Positions 25,008 through 33,009 of a DNA stretch of 64,000 nt are shown here, in pieces (within the stretch, counting starts at the first letter, position 1; each line of letters opens with the position of its first letter). The stretch covers positions 576,501-640,500 of the forward strand of contig NZ_CP015247.1 of the NCBI RefSeq assembly GCF_001891125.1, in the 5' to 3' direction. Under the pieces are notes generated by a model that saw only the letters and a list, made by a program, of their open reading frames with translations, ran no database searches and was not told the DNA's origin. This DNA is from Leuconostoc suionicum. GTDB lineage: Bacteria; Bacillota; Bacilli; Lactobacillales; Lactobacillaceae. The translations under genes and the position numbers were made by a program.

Positions 25008-26435
25008 ATGGAACGACTGGATAAAAAAGTAGTAGCTTCAGGACTGAGTTTATTAGGTTTAGTAGGCGTTGGCTCGGGTATCGCCCATGCTGATGATGTT
25101 AAAAGCGCTGTCAACAAGGCTGTTAATTCTGTTGCCGAAGCTGCTGGACTAATTGATAACAAAACGGTTAATCTCACTCCAAAGAGTTTAACAATACCAA
25201 AAGATAAAGTAGCTCATATTGAGACACCAGCTGAGAAAAAAATTACCCAAAAAGCCACCACTAAATTAACATCATATAAAGTAAAGGCTGGAGATTCTCT
25301 TTGGTCAATTGCTCATAATCATAATTTGAATGTAGATGATCTTGTGAGTGAGAATAATAATTCTGATTTGATATCAGTAGGGCAAACCCTAAACTTGCCA
25401 ACTAACGTTGGTGCTGATACACAAACAACAGTGGCTGATCAATCACCAACAGATATTAATAAAAGTACTGATTCGTACGCTGACTCGTTGCAAACTGCCG
25501 CTAACGCACCTGTTTCAGAGGTGTCAGCAACTGGTAACGTAGAATCAACTGAATCTTCAGTCACTTCTAGTACTTTCAGTCAAGATTCGTTGGCCTCAAG
25601 TTCAGCAGCTGAAAGCTCAGTACCTTCGACATCGTCAAGTGGAGAATCAGCGCCATCAAGTTCAGAGAGTTCAGTGACAGGGAGTTCTGCAGTTTCGAGC
25701 GAATCAGATGAAGAAATAAGTTCAGCAACGGAGGGTGCCTCTTCAACAACGTCTAGCACGGCAGATGTAGCATCAGAAACGCAAAACACATCAGTCAATA
25801 CTAGTTTGCAAAGTAGTGAGCCAACAGCGTCAAGTGCTGCGAGTGACGTTACAGCTTATACGAGTTCTGCAGATTCAACTTCAACAGATGCTTCAGTCAA
25901 CATCAATAGTTCTTATGGTGCAGCTGCTGTTTCAAGTTCCGAGTCGAGTGCGGGACAACAGTATAATCAGCTATCTTCAGCTACGACGAGCAATAGTAAT
26001 TTAGTCAATCTTTCTACTGGGTCTGTCAGTCAAATAGTAAGTTCTAATACAACACAATCTACGTCTGGAAATTCTGCCGCGATTATTGCGCTAGCGCAAC
26101 AATTGGTAGCACAAAATATTCCTTATGTTTGGGGTGGAGGATCACCTTCAACTGGGTTTGATTGCTCTGGATTAGTAAGTTATGTTTTCAAAAATGCTGC
26201 CGGCATTTCACTACCACACTCGTCCGTTGAACAAGAAATGTACACTCAAAAGAAATCGGTTTCTCAAGCTCAGCCAGGGGACTTACTATTTTGGGGTACA
26301 CCAGGCGCTTCATACCATGTGGCTATTTATATTGGTAATAATCAGTATATTGCCGCACCAAAGCCTGGATTGAATGTACGCGTTGAAACGATTTCACCGA
26401 ACTTTTTGCCATCTTTCGCCGGTTCAATTAAGTGA
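25008..26435 (+). CDS. Secreted LysM-NlpC/P60 peptidoglycan hydrolase
   Basis: 475 residues. A signal peptide (about 1-29) ends in GSGIAHADD. One LysM repeat (YKVKAGDSLWSIAHNHNLNV, about 89-108) binds cell wall. A Ser/Thr-rich linker of over 200 residues follows. The C-terminal NlpC/P60 domain (about 350-475) has the catalytic Cys in FDCSGLV and His in YHVAIYIG. Such enzymes cut gamma-D-Glu-diamino acid bonds and help daughter-cell separation. SD-like GGAAAGGTAGGG precedes the start. The long Ser linker probably spans the wall; glycosylation is possible but unproven. Confidence 0.93.
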   Translation: MERLDKKVVASGLSLLGLVGVGSGIAHADDVKSAVNKAVNSVAEAAGLIDNKTVNLTPKSLTIPKDKVAHIETPAEKKITQKATTKLTSYKVKAGDSLWSIAHNHNLNVDDLVSENNNSDLISVGQTLNLPTNVGADTQTTVADQSPTDINKSTDSYADSLQTAANAPVSEVSATGNVESTESSVTSSTFSQDSLASSSAAESSVPSTSSSGESAPSSSESSVTGSSAVSSESDEEISSATEGASSTTSSTADVASETQNTSVNTSLQSSEPTASSAASDVTAYTSSADSTSTDASVNINSSYGAAAVSSSESSAGQQYNQLSSATTSNSNLVNLSTGSVSQIVSSNTTQSTSGNSAAIIALAQQLVAQNIPYVWGGGSPSTGFDCSGLVSYVFKNAAGISLPHSSVEQEMYTQKKSVSQAQPGDLLFWGTPGASYHVAIYIGNNQYIAAPKPGLNVRVETISPNFLPSFAGSIK

Positions 26436-26471
26436 TTTGATGTATCAAACCAAGAGACTAGTTGTAGTACG

Positions 26472-26515
26472 AGCACTAATTCATCAAGGGGGTTATGTGC
26501 TTTTTATTTTATTTT
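26472..26515 (+). terminator. Terminator after the NlpC/P60 gene
   Basis: AGCAC and GTGCT pair, with an adjoining TAA/TTA extension, around a loop holding GGGGG, followed by a T-rich tract. Confidence 0.7.
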
Positions 26516-26544
26516 TTGAATAAATAGTAATCATTACATTTATG

Positions 26545-26706
26545 TGCTATAATTAACTCATGAGTTACTTAAAGTAAGCTCATTTTATTATTGTAATTAC
26601 TGACAGTTACTACACATTTCTTCCATGATTAGATAATTGTAACTTACAACTTCATTTATCTGTTTGTCAGCATTGCATTATTTAAGCGCCATAGTAGGTG
26701 CTTTTT
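26545..26706 (+). ncRNA. Candidate small RNA 1
   Basis: An extended -10 TGCTATAAT (26545-26553) begins a stretch with no convincing ORF that ends at an intrinsic terminator, AAGCGCC-ATAGTA-GGTGCTT plus T run (26684-26706). The predicted transcript is about 145 nt. It could fold with an outer stem CTGACA/TGTCAG (26600-26605 with 26665-26670) directly stacked on GTTAC/GTAAC (26606-26610 with 26639-26643). I do not recognise 6S, tmRNA, SRP or a CRISPR RNA in it. Confidence 0.5.
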
Positions 26707-26745
26707 CTTTTGAACAATCCCTGTTTTATTGACTACCGTTTTGGC

Positions 26746-26855
26746 TTGTAACCAACTAATAGAAAACCTATAATTAATAATGTAGTTTGGTTGATCTTCA
26801 ATGAGAAAACTTGAACTTTTGCGAAAGCCACTCACCCCCGTGTGGCTTTTTATTT
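26746..26855 (+). ncRNA. Candidate small RNA 2 with C-rich loop
   Basis: A promoter TTGTAA (26746-26751), 17 bases, TATAAT (26769-26774) is followed about 50 bases later by the terminator AAAGCCAC/GTGGCTTT (26824-26831 with 26842-26849) and a T-rich tract. The transcript would be about 75 nt. The terminator loop reads TCACCCCCGT, and such C-rich loops in Gram-positive sRNAs (for example RsaE/RoxS) pair with ribosome-binding sites. No ORF with an SD is present. Confidence 0.5.
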
Positions 26856-26969
26856 TGCACTTTTTGAGGTAAATGGTTCTATTATTAGAATCAAAATAAT
26901 TTACAAACATTATGTACTACGTTATGATTGATTTGTAACATTGAATAAACCTCAAGGAGAATATGTACG

Positions 26970-27200
26970 ATGACAGTTGAAGAAAAATTTGATAATGCCA
27001 AGGACAAAATTGCTGGAAAAGCAAAGGAAGTTGAGGGGAAAGTTACTGGTGACAAACAACGTGAATTACAAGGCAAAACCCAAAATATTTTTGGTAAGGC
27101 AAAAGATGCTGTAACTGATATCAAGGATGCGGCAGAGGAAGCCGTTAAAGATACTATTAATGACTACAAGCAAGATAGCAAAAAAAATATTGATAAATAA
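26970..27200 (+). CDS. CsbD-like stress protein 1
   Basis: 76 residues, hydrophilic and helical, with the CsbD pattern EEKFDNAKDKIAGKAKEVEG then KVTGDKQRELQGKTQ. The C-terminal part adds an amphipathic helix ending in a Lys-rich tail. The family is induced by general stress in Bacillus but has no assigned activity. A paralogue lies at 32633, with near-identical N-terminal 35 residues and a different tail. SD is AAGGAGAA. It is followed by its own terminator. Confidence 0.9.
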   Translation: MTVEEKFDNAKDKIAGKAKEVEGKVTGDKQRELQGKTQNIFGKAKDAVTDIKDAAEEAVKDTINDYKQDSKKNIDK

Positions 27201-27213
27201 CCATATGAAGAAA

Positions 27214-27255
27214 AGAGCATCTGATTGCAAATGAAAAAAATCAGGTGTTTTTTTT
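27214..27255 (+). terminator. Terminator after csbD 1
   Basis: GCATCTGATT pairs with AATCAGGTGT (G-U included) around an A-rich loop, followed by a T run. Confidence 0.75.
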
Positions 27256-27347
27256 ATAAATTATTGAGTGTTTAATTAGTTGGAAATTACATATTTCTAG
27301 GGAAATTTTAAGTCAAGTCAGATGGTTTTTTCCTGGCTAACTAATGG

Positions 27348-27376
27348 TTGCTTTTTCTCATAAAAGCGGGTAATAT
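27348..27376 (+). promoter_or_regulatory. Promoter of the gua operon
   Basis: TTGCTT (27348-27353), 17 bases, TAATAT (27371-27376), placing the start of transcription about 15 bases before the riboswitch P1 stem. The roughly 90 bases before it, back to the csbD terminator, show no gene. Confidence 0.65.
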
Positions 27377-27398
27377 GATAACAACAACTAAAGAAGTT

Positions 27399-27525
27399 AT
27401 TTGCAGATATATCGTTGGAAAACGGCCAACAGTTTCTACCACGCCCCAAAAGTCGTGACTATCCGCAAATGCTTTTGACGACTCAAAAGCATTTGTGGAT
27501 CTCTGTGTCCCAGATGCTTTTTTTG
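27399..27525 (+). promoter_or_regulatory. Guanine-type purine riboswitch with terminator
   Basis: P1 is ATTTGC/GCAAAT (27399-27404 with 27465-27470), P2 GTTGG/CCAAC, and P3 CACG/CGTG. The conserved joining segments GTTTCTACC and GACTAT are present; the C in GACTAT is the ligand-pairing base of guanine aptamers (U in adenine ones). Downstream, AAATGCTTTT/AAAAGCATTT forms an antiterminator, and AAAAGCAT/ATGCTTTT plus T run (27485-27524) the terminator. Guanine would switch off guaB, the IMPDH-like gene and guaA. Confidence 0.95.
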
Positions 27526-27704
27526 TGTTTAAAGATGATGGCGGATCCGTTAACAATTGTGTTAACAAAAAGGCCTTATTAAATTATATAAACTACCGGT
27601 GAAGTTCGTGTTAAAAACAAATTGCAATACCTATTGGGGATGGGTGCAACTGTTTATTTGTTTATACGACAAAGGTAGAATGCATGTTTATTTTGGAGGA
27701 TCTT

Positions 27705-28847
27705 ATGCAGAAGTTTAGTTCAAAAAACAAATTTGTCCCAATGGGATTAACATTTGAAGACGTCAAGTTAGTTGACGACTTACAGTCAACTGTGACACCT
27801 GAATCTGTTTCGGTGACCACAACCTTAACACCTACTTTGAAGCTTAATATTCCATTACTCTCAGCTGCAATGGATACAGTGACAGAAGCACGCTTTGCTA
27901 CAGCTTTAGCTAAGTTAGGTGGCCTTGGTGTCATCCATAAAAATATGACAATTAGTGCACAGGCTGATGAAGTTCGCAAGGTTAAAACGGCAACGTTTGA
28001 CTCAGCAGACTTTCCTAATGCGGCTGTTGATGCTGAAGGACATCTGCTTGTCGCTGGTGCCGTTGGTGTAACGAATGACACTGTAGATCGTGTGCAGGCT
28101 ATGGTTGAAGCAGGAGTTGATGCAATTGTGTTGGATTCCGCACATGGACATTCTGAGGGTGTCCTCCGCAAGGTATCTGAGGTGAGGTCGACTTTTCCTA
28201 ATTTAAATATTATTGCTGGTAATATTGCAACTCGAGAGGGTGCAGCTGCATTATACGATGCGGGTGCTGATGTTGTTAAAATTGGAATTGGTCCTGGATC
28301 AATTTGCACCACACGTGTGGTTGCTGGTATTGGTGTACCACAAGTTTCTGCTATTCGTGATGCCGCCCTTGAAGCGGCTGCACGTGGCAAGAAGATTATT
28401 GCTGATGGCGGTGTTAAAACGTCATTAGATATTGTTAAAGCAATATCAGCTGGTGGAAATGCGGTTATGCTTGGATCAATGTTTTCTGGGACGGAAGAAA
28501 CACCCGGCGAAGTGTTTGAGGACAATGGTCAAAAGTACAAAACATATCGAGGTATGGGTTCAATCGCTGCGATGGAAAATGGATCAAAGGATCGTTACTT
28601 CCAAGGTGAAGTGAACGAAGCTAAAAAGATGGTACCAGAAGGTATTGAAGCTCGTGTTACATATAAAGGCGATTTGACAACCATTTTAAATGCTATATTA
28701 GTAGATATTCATAAAAAAATGGCACAATTAGGAGAAACGACGATTGATGACTTAGTTAATCATGAGCATATCGCACGTGATAGCGAAGTATTTGATTTCG
28801 AAGCAGCAAGAGATAAGAAAAAGCCTGTTGTTGCTGCCCAATTCTAA
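27705..28847 (+). CDS. guaB: IMP dehydrogenase, short CBS-less form with atypical C-terminus
   Basis: Oxidises IMP to XMP, the first committed step to GMP. 380 residues. Cys201 in IGPGSICTTR is the catalytic residue; IIADGG (231-236), RGMGS (282-286) and the Arg-Tyr flap in GSKDRYFQ (293-300) are intact. The CBS module is missing, as in short lactobacillary forms. Unlike those, the C-terminus after VTYKGDL (residue 324) departs from the family: the GGxRxGMGYTG block and the ESHPHDV-ITKxAPNY ending are replaced by an unrelated, charged sequence. The start at 27705 follows GGAGG; an in-frame ATG at 27684 lacks an SD. Confidence 0.9.
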   Translation: MQKFSSKNKFVPMGLTFEDVKLVDDLQSTVTPESVSVTTTLTPTLKLNIPLLSAAMDTVTEARFATALAKLGGLGVIHKNMTISAQADEVRKVKTATFDSADFPNAAVDAEGHLLVAGAVGVTNDTVDRVQAMVEAGVDAIVLDSAHGHSEGVLRKVSEVRSTFPNLNIIAGNIATREGAAALYDAGADVVKIGIGPGSICTTRVVAGIGVPQVSAIRDAALEAAARGKKIIADGGVKTSLDIVKAISAGGNAVMLGSMFSGTEETPGEVFEDNGQKYKTYRGMGSIAAMENGSKDRYFQGEVNEAKKMVPEGIEARVTYKGDLTTILNAILVDIHKKMAQLGETTIDDLVNHEHIARDSEVFDFEAARDKKKPVVAAQF

Positions 28848-28889
28848 TTATCATTGCAAATAATAGTTCAATCATCTTTGGAGAAAATC

Positions 28890-29876
28890 ATGCCTGAAAA
28901 TACAGAGTTCATAGGTCTTGGCTACGATCAAGTTTTGTTAGTACCAGGAGCCTCAAATGTTTTACCATATAGTGTTACCTTGCGTACACAATTGTCAGAA
29001 AATTTTGAATTAAATATTCCGCTCGTTTCAGAGGCTTTTGGTCCGGAAACAGATACACGTGTTGCGCCAACCGCTTTGAATGGTGGGTTAGGTGTTGTTG
29101 CTGAGCAAGAAGATTTGTCAAAACAAGTAACTAGCTTGCAACAAGTTAAGGAAACAGTTGTTGATACTGACAAATATCCTAATGCTTTAGTTGATTCACA
29201 GAATCGTTTACGTGTTGCAGCTGAAGTATGGTTAGTGGACGGTGCAGAAACTCGTGTTGCTGCATTGGTTAATGCAGGAGCGGATGCTATATTCTTTTAT
29301 TTGCATGAAGCGCTAGCTAAGAATACGCGTGATCTTATTAAGCAAATACGACAAGCATATCCAGATTTGTTCATTGCTGTTGGTGTCGTTGAAGATCAAA
29401 GCATTGCTGCTGCTTTATATGAAGCAGGAGCAGATACAATACTTGCAGGACGTTCCGTTGAATCATCACTACCAAACGACATTACATACCCATTCTTAAC
29501 AGTCACAATGAATATCGCAGATGTGGCAGCTGCATATGACAACAAATCAGTCATTGCTGTTGGTGGCATTCATTATTCGGGTGACATTGTTAAAGCGATT
29601 GCAGCAGGGGCAGATGCGACAATGGTATCAGATCTGTTAAAAGGATCAGTACTGGAATCTGACGGTTCGTTTAAAGAAGGAGATATGTCAATTGATGATG
29701 CAATCTTCCAAACTGACGGTGGATTACGTGCCGGAATGGGGTACACGGGGTCACAAACAATTGAAAGCTTAAAATTGAATGCTAAGATTGTTCAAATAAC
29801 AGATAACGGTTTGCGTGAATCACATCCACACGATGTTGAAATTACAAAACAAGCGCCTAACTACGCGAAAGGATAA
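28890..29876 (+). CDS. IMPDH-like protein lacking the catalytic cysteine
   Basis: 328 residues, IMPDH fold throughout: GLGYDQVLLVPGASNVLP at the start (7-26), GGLGVV (65-70), AVGGIHYSGDIVKAIAAGAD (223-242), and a canonical C-terminus GGLRAGMGYTG (277-287) and GLRESHPHDVEITKQAPNY (307-325). The catalytic loop is replaced by AGRSVESSLPND (186-197), the protein contains no cysteine, the DSAHGHS motif reads YLHEALA, and the Arg-Tyr flap is absent. It cannot catalyse IMPDH chemistry alone. The start follows TTTGGAGAAA. It lies between guaB and guaA under the same riboswitch. Confidence 0.85.
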   Translation: MPENTEFIGLGYDQVLLVPGASNVLPYSVTLRTQLSENFELNIPLVSEAFGPETDTRVAPTALNGGLGVVAEQEDLSKQVTSLQQVKETVVDTDKYPNALVDSQNRLRVAAEVWLVDGAETRVAALVNAGADAIFFYLHEALAKNTRDLIKQIRQAYPDLFIAVGVVEDQSIAAALYEAGADTILAGRSVESSLPNDITYPFLTVTMNIADVAAAYDNKSVIAVGGIHYSGDIVKAIAAGADATMVSDLLKGSVLESDGSFKEGDMSIDDAIFQTDGGLRAGMGYTGSQTIESLKLNAKIVQITDNGLRESHPHDVEITKQAPNYAKG

Positions 29877-29879
29877 GCA

Positions 29880-31424
29880 ATGGTTGACAAACTTGATAAA
29901 GTCTTAGTTTTAGACTATGGAAGCCAATATAATCAATTAATCACACGACGTATACGTGAAATGGGTGTGTTTTCAGAACTTAAGTCACGTAATATGACTG
30001 CCGAAGAAATCAAGTCCTATAATCCCAAGGCCATCATCTTGTCTGGCGGCCCTAAGTCGGTTTATGAGGAAAATGCGTTTACCATTGATAGCGAAATATT
30101 TAATTTAGATATTCCGGTTTTAGGTGTATGCTATGGCATGCAACTAATGGCACAAGAATTAGGTGGTAAAGTTGAAGCTAATCCAGGTAATGGCGAATTT
30201 GGACAAACTGTCTTACAACAAACAGAATCTGCTGGGCGATTATTAGCTGATACACCAGTATCACAAACTGTTTTGATGAGCCATTCAGATAATGTCATTG
30301 AATTACCTGAAGGATTTAAAGTGATTGGTGGCTCAGATAAAACACCAATTGCTGCTATTGCTAACGAAGAGCGTCGCTTATATGGGGTTCAGTTCCACGC
30401 AGAAACGACCTTGTCAGAAAATGGTAAGCAAATTTTAACGAATTTTGTTAAAAATATTGCTGAAGCAGAATCTAACTGGGACATGAGTGGATTTATTGAT
30501 GAACAAATTCAAAAAATTCGTGAAATTGTAGGCGATAAAAAGGTATTGCTTGGACTATCAGGTGGTGTTGATTCATCCGTTGTTGGTGTTTTGTTGCACC
30601 GCGCGATTGGTGACCAATTGACATCTATATTTGTGGATCATGGCTTGCTCCGTAAACACGAAGCAGATCAGGTGATGACAATGTTAGGTGGCAAGTTTGG
30701 ATTAAACATCATTAAAGTTGATGCCCAAAAACGTTTTTTGGATAAATTGGCCGGTGTTTCAGATCCTGAACAAAAGCGAAAGATTATTGGAAATGAGTTT
30801 ATCCAAGTTTTCAATGATGAGGCTAAAAAGTTAGATGGTATTGAATTCTTAGCACAGGGTACGCTATATACTGATGTGATTGAATCTGGTACCGATACGG
30901 CGCAAACAATCAAGTCACATCATAACGTTGGTGGCTTACCAGAGGATATGCAATTCCAGCTAATTGAGCCTCTTAACACATTATTTAAGGATGAGGTTCG
31001 TGAATTAGGCGAAAAGTTGAATATGCCACACGAAATGGTTTGGCGTCAACCATTCCCTGGTCCTGGATTAGGGATTCGTATTCTAGGAGACATCACCGAA
31101 GACAAGTTAGAAATTGTACGTGACTCTGATTGGATTTTGCGTGATGAAATCGCTAAAGCTGGTCTAGAAGGAGACATATGGCAATACTTTACAGTATTGA
31201 CTGGCGTCCGTTCAGTTGGTGTCATGGGTGATTACCGTACTTACGATTACACAATTGCAATCCGTGCCATTACTTCTGTCGATGGTATGACAGCCGATTT
31301 TGCACGTATGCCATGGGAATTATTGCAAAAAATATCAGCTCGTATTGTCAATGAAGTTGGTCATATTAACCGCGTAGTGTATGATATTACGGCTAAGCCA
31401 CCTGCAACAGTTGAGTGGGAATAA
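29880..31424 (+). CDS. guaA: GMP synthase (glutamine-hydrolysing)
   Basis: Converts XMP to GMP. 514 residues. The class I glutamine amidotransferase domain (1-195) has the nucleophile Cys in VCYGMQLM (about 86) and HAE in QFHAETT. The ATP-pyrophosphatase domain carries the P-loop LSGGVDSSV (about 225-233), and the dimerisation domain ends in the conserved PATVEWE. SD AAAGGAT is 5 bases from the ATG and only three bases separate the gene from the IMPDH-like gene, so all three are one operon ending in a strong terminator. Confidence 0.97.
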   Translation: MVDKLDKVLVLDYGSQYNQLITRRIREMGVFSELKSRNMTAEEIKSYNPKAIILSGGPKSVYEENAFTIDSEIFNLDIPVLGVCYGMQLMAQELGGKVEANPGNGEFGQTVLQQTESAGRLLADTPVSQTVLMSHSDNVIELPEGFKVIGGSDKTPIAAIANEERRLYGVQFHAETTLSENGKQILTNFVKNIAEAESNWDMSGFIDEQIQKIREIVGDKKVLLGLSGGVDSSVVGVLLHRAIGDQLTSIFVDHGLLRKHEADQVMTMLGGKFGLNIIKVDAQKRFLDKLAGVSDPEQKRKIIGNEFIQVFNDEAKKLDGIEFLAQGTLYTDVIESGTDTAQTIKSHHNVGGLPEDMQFQLIEPLNTLFKDEVRELGEKLNMPHEMVWRQPFPGPGLGIRILGDITEDKLEIVRDSDWILRDEIAKAGLEGDIWQYFTVLTGVRSVGVMGDYRTYDYTIAIRAITSVDGMTADFARMPWELLQKISARIVNEVGHINRVVYDITAKPPATVEWE

Positions 31425-31429
31425 TCTCG

Positions 31430-31463
31430 AAAAAAATAAACCTCATTTGAGGTTTATTTTTTT
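31430..31463. terminator. Terminator of the gua operon
   Basis: AAAAAAATAAACCTCA and TGAGGTTTATTTTTTT form a long symmetrical stem that could also stop leftward transcription from the small genes to its right. Confidence 0.93.
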
Positions 31464-31514
31464 CGATAAATTATCTGTCTTTATTCAATTAATATGTACG
31501 TCCAGAAGGACTTT

Positions 31515-31685
31515 TTATTTTAAGAAATTATTGCGGTTTTCCCAGAGATATGAAATCGCTAAAATAAGCAAACCTAAGTTAGAGGCAATAATAGCAAAAG
31601 TTGGTTGGCTCATAATCCAACTAATCAAAGAAGCAAACATAAGTATGAGTGAAATCATTAAAACAAAAACTGACGCTTTTTTCAT
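31515..31685 (-). CDS. Small membrane protein, 56 residues
   Basis: Reverse-strand ORF opening MKKASVFVLMISLILMFASL, with two TM helices separated by MSQPTFAI, and a basic/amide-rich tail ENRNNFLK. AGGGAGAA stands 7 bases before the ATG. It is the leftmost of three very small membrane-protein genes on the same strand. No family recognised. Confidence 0.65.
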   Translation of the reverse strand: MKKASVFVLMISLILMFASLISWIMSQPTFAIIASNLGLLILAISYLWENRNNFLK

Positions 31686-31840
31686 AAAACATTCTCCCTA
31701 ATTTTGATCGTGATTGCTTGAAATTAAATGTAAAACATAAGGCACAACTACTACCGTTCATGTTAGCATAGCCATTATCTTTATTCAAATGGGCCGCTTA
31801 TCAAACAAATCGTAATGTTTGGCTCAATGCGACTAATTTT

Positions 31841-32005
31841 TTATAGTGATGGAATAAATATGAAACACAAATAGATGAGCACGATAATTTGCGCTACAAT
31901 CCCTACAACAGCTGTGATGGTCATATAACGGTTATGAAGGATTAGCCCAGCGATTAACAGTGCAGTTAATAGAAGAGTCAGAACAAATAACAATGAAAAG
32001 GGCAC
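31841..32005 (-). CDS. Small membrane protein, 54 residues
   Basis: Two predicted TM helices with a short polar turn HNRYMT between them. I placed the start at GTG 32005 because CGGAG lies 9 bases upstream; the frame extends 21 codons further to a TTG without an SD. Its second half (ITAVVGIVAQIIVLIY) aligns by eye with that of the protein at 32161 (IITSFGIVIQTILFCF), so these two are probably paralogues. No family recognised. Confidence 0.6.
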   Translation of the reverse strand: MPFSLLFVLTLLLTALLIAGLILHNRYMTITAVVGIVAQIIVLIYLCFIFIPSL

Positions 32006-32160
32006 TATTACATTCTCCGGTGTTTTTTGATACTGCCATTTTATCACAGATAACCTGAAAAAAAACAAACGGAATATGAGCTTTTATACAATTATTGAGT
32101 CTGAAATAACAAAAAAACATACAATAAGAATATTGGTCAAATAAATAGATTATAGATAAT

Positions 32161-32331
32161 TCATATGAACATAAAGAAACGAAAAAAGCAAAACAGTATT
32201 GTTTGAATCACAATACCAAAAGAGGTGATAATGATTGTTCCGCGGCTGCGAATTATAATTCCGACGAATAAAAAAGTAATTAAACAGAGTGTTACGAATA
32301 AAATAAAAGTGTAAAGAAAAATAATTGTCAT
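32161..32331 (-). CDS. Small membrane protein, 56 residues
   Basis: Opens MTIIFLYTFILFVTLCLITF; TM1 is followed by a short basic turn (IIRSRGT) and TM2. AAGGAG stands 7 bases before the ATG, and an extended -10 (TGATATAAT on this strand, about 32367-32359) lies 28 bases upstream, so it has its own promoter. Resembles the product of 31841-32005. Size and topology recall small hydrophobic peptides such as type I toxins, immunity peptides or regulators of membrane enzymes, but nothing distinguishes these. Confidence 0.65.
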   Translation of the reverse strand: MTIIFLYTFILFVTLCLITFLFVGIIIRSRGTIIITSFGIVIQTILFCFFRFFMFI

Positions 32332-32564
32332 GGTGACTCCTTAATGAGCTTAGTAAAAATTATATCAAATTCTAGAAAAGGCGTACACAGTCGATTTTGA
32401 GAATAAATGTTGACATAGACAAACCACCCACAGAAACGAGTGGATGGCATGTGACATTATTATGTAATTCGAATATTTAACGAGGATTAACTATAAATTA
32501 AATGACTAGTTGTTTTCTCCATGATGGAAGAGCATCTTATACAATGCAACTTTACTGTGAGTTG

Positions 32565-32593
32565 TTTACAAGCGCTTACATTTAAGTTATACT
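32565..32593 (+). promoter_or_regulatory. csbD 2 promoter with overlapping cre-like site
   Basis: TTTACA (32565-32570), 17 bases, TATACT (32588-32593). TACAAGCGCTTACA (32567-32580) has the same AAGCGCTTACA core as the usp operator and overlaps the -35 and spacer, so CcpA-type repression is plausible. The bases from 32368 to 32564 hold no gene I can support. Confidence 0.65.
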
Positions 32594-32632
32594 ATATGTG
32601 TAACATCAAATAAAGTTCAAGGAGGACATTAT

Positions 32633-32860
32633 ATGTCAGTTGAAGATAAGTTTGATAATGCTCAGGACAAGGTTGCTGGTAAAGCAAAAGAAGTTGAAGG
32701 CAAAGTTACCGGTGACAAGAGTCGCGAAGCACAAGGTAAAGCACAAGGACTTTTTGGTAAGGCGAAAGATAAGTTATCTGATGCTGCCGAAGCTGTCAAG
32801 GATTCTGCTGAAGACGCAGTTGATGCCGTCAAAGATGGTGTTGAAAAATTGAAAAAATAA
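32633..32860 (+). CDS. CsbD-like stress protein 2
   Basis: 75 residues. The N-terminal CsbD motif (VEDKFDNAQDKVAGKAKEVE) is nearly identical to that of the paralogue at 26970; the C-terminus (AAEAVKDSAEDAVDAVKDGV) is an Ala-rich amphipathic helix. SD AAGGAGG is strong. Bounded by a cre-covered promoter and a perfect terminator, it is an independent unit probably expressed in stress or carbon limitation. Confidence 0.9.
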   Translation: MSVEDKFDNAQDKVAGKAKEVEGKVTGDKSREAQGKAQGLFGKAKDKLSDAAEAVKDSAEDAVDAVKDGVEKLKK

Positions 32861-32865
32861 TAAGT

Positions 32866-32902
32866 AAAACCGTCCAACTAAATCTTCAGTTGGACGGTTT
32901 TT
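32866..32902 (+). terminator. Terminator after csbD 2
   Basis: AAAACCGTCCAACT and AGTTGGACGGTTTTT pair perfectly around an 8-base loop. Confidence 0.93.
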
Positions 32903-33009
32903 GAATAACATGCACACAAACATCGACATTGCTTAACCTAATTAGGGTTAAGTTCTTTTTTATGGTAAAATAAAAAATATATATTTTACAGAAAATATTG
33001 AGAGTTGCG

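Noticed and set aside
25555-25985. Repetitive-looking AGTTCAG/TCATCA-rich DNA
   Set aside because: It encodes the Ser/Thr linker of the NlpC/P60 protein in frame. No array of regular units or spacers exists, so it is not CRISPR or a tandem-repeat locus.
27341-27568. Reverse-strand ORF over the purine riboswitch
   Set aside because: The region is fully explained by the aptamer and terminator structures; translation of the reverse frame has no support.
27662-28525. Long reverse-strand ORF (287 codons) opposite guaB
   Set aside because: It mirrors the codon pattern of guaB, has no SD and no domain, and its composition (Ala/Thr/Ser-rich) is typical of an antisense shadow.
31381-31701. Forward ORF of 106 codons starting inside guaA
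   Set aside because: It runs out of frame from guaA through the operon terminator and over the leftward small membrane gene, which has the better SD and membrane-protein character.
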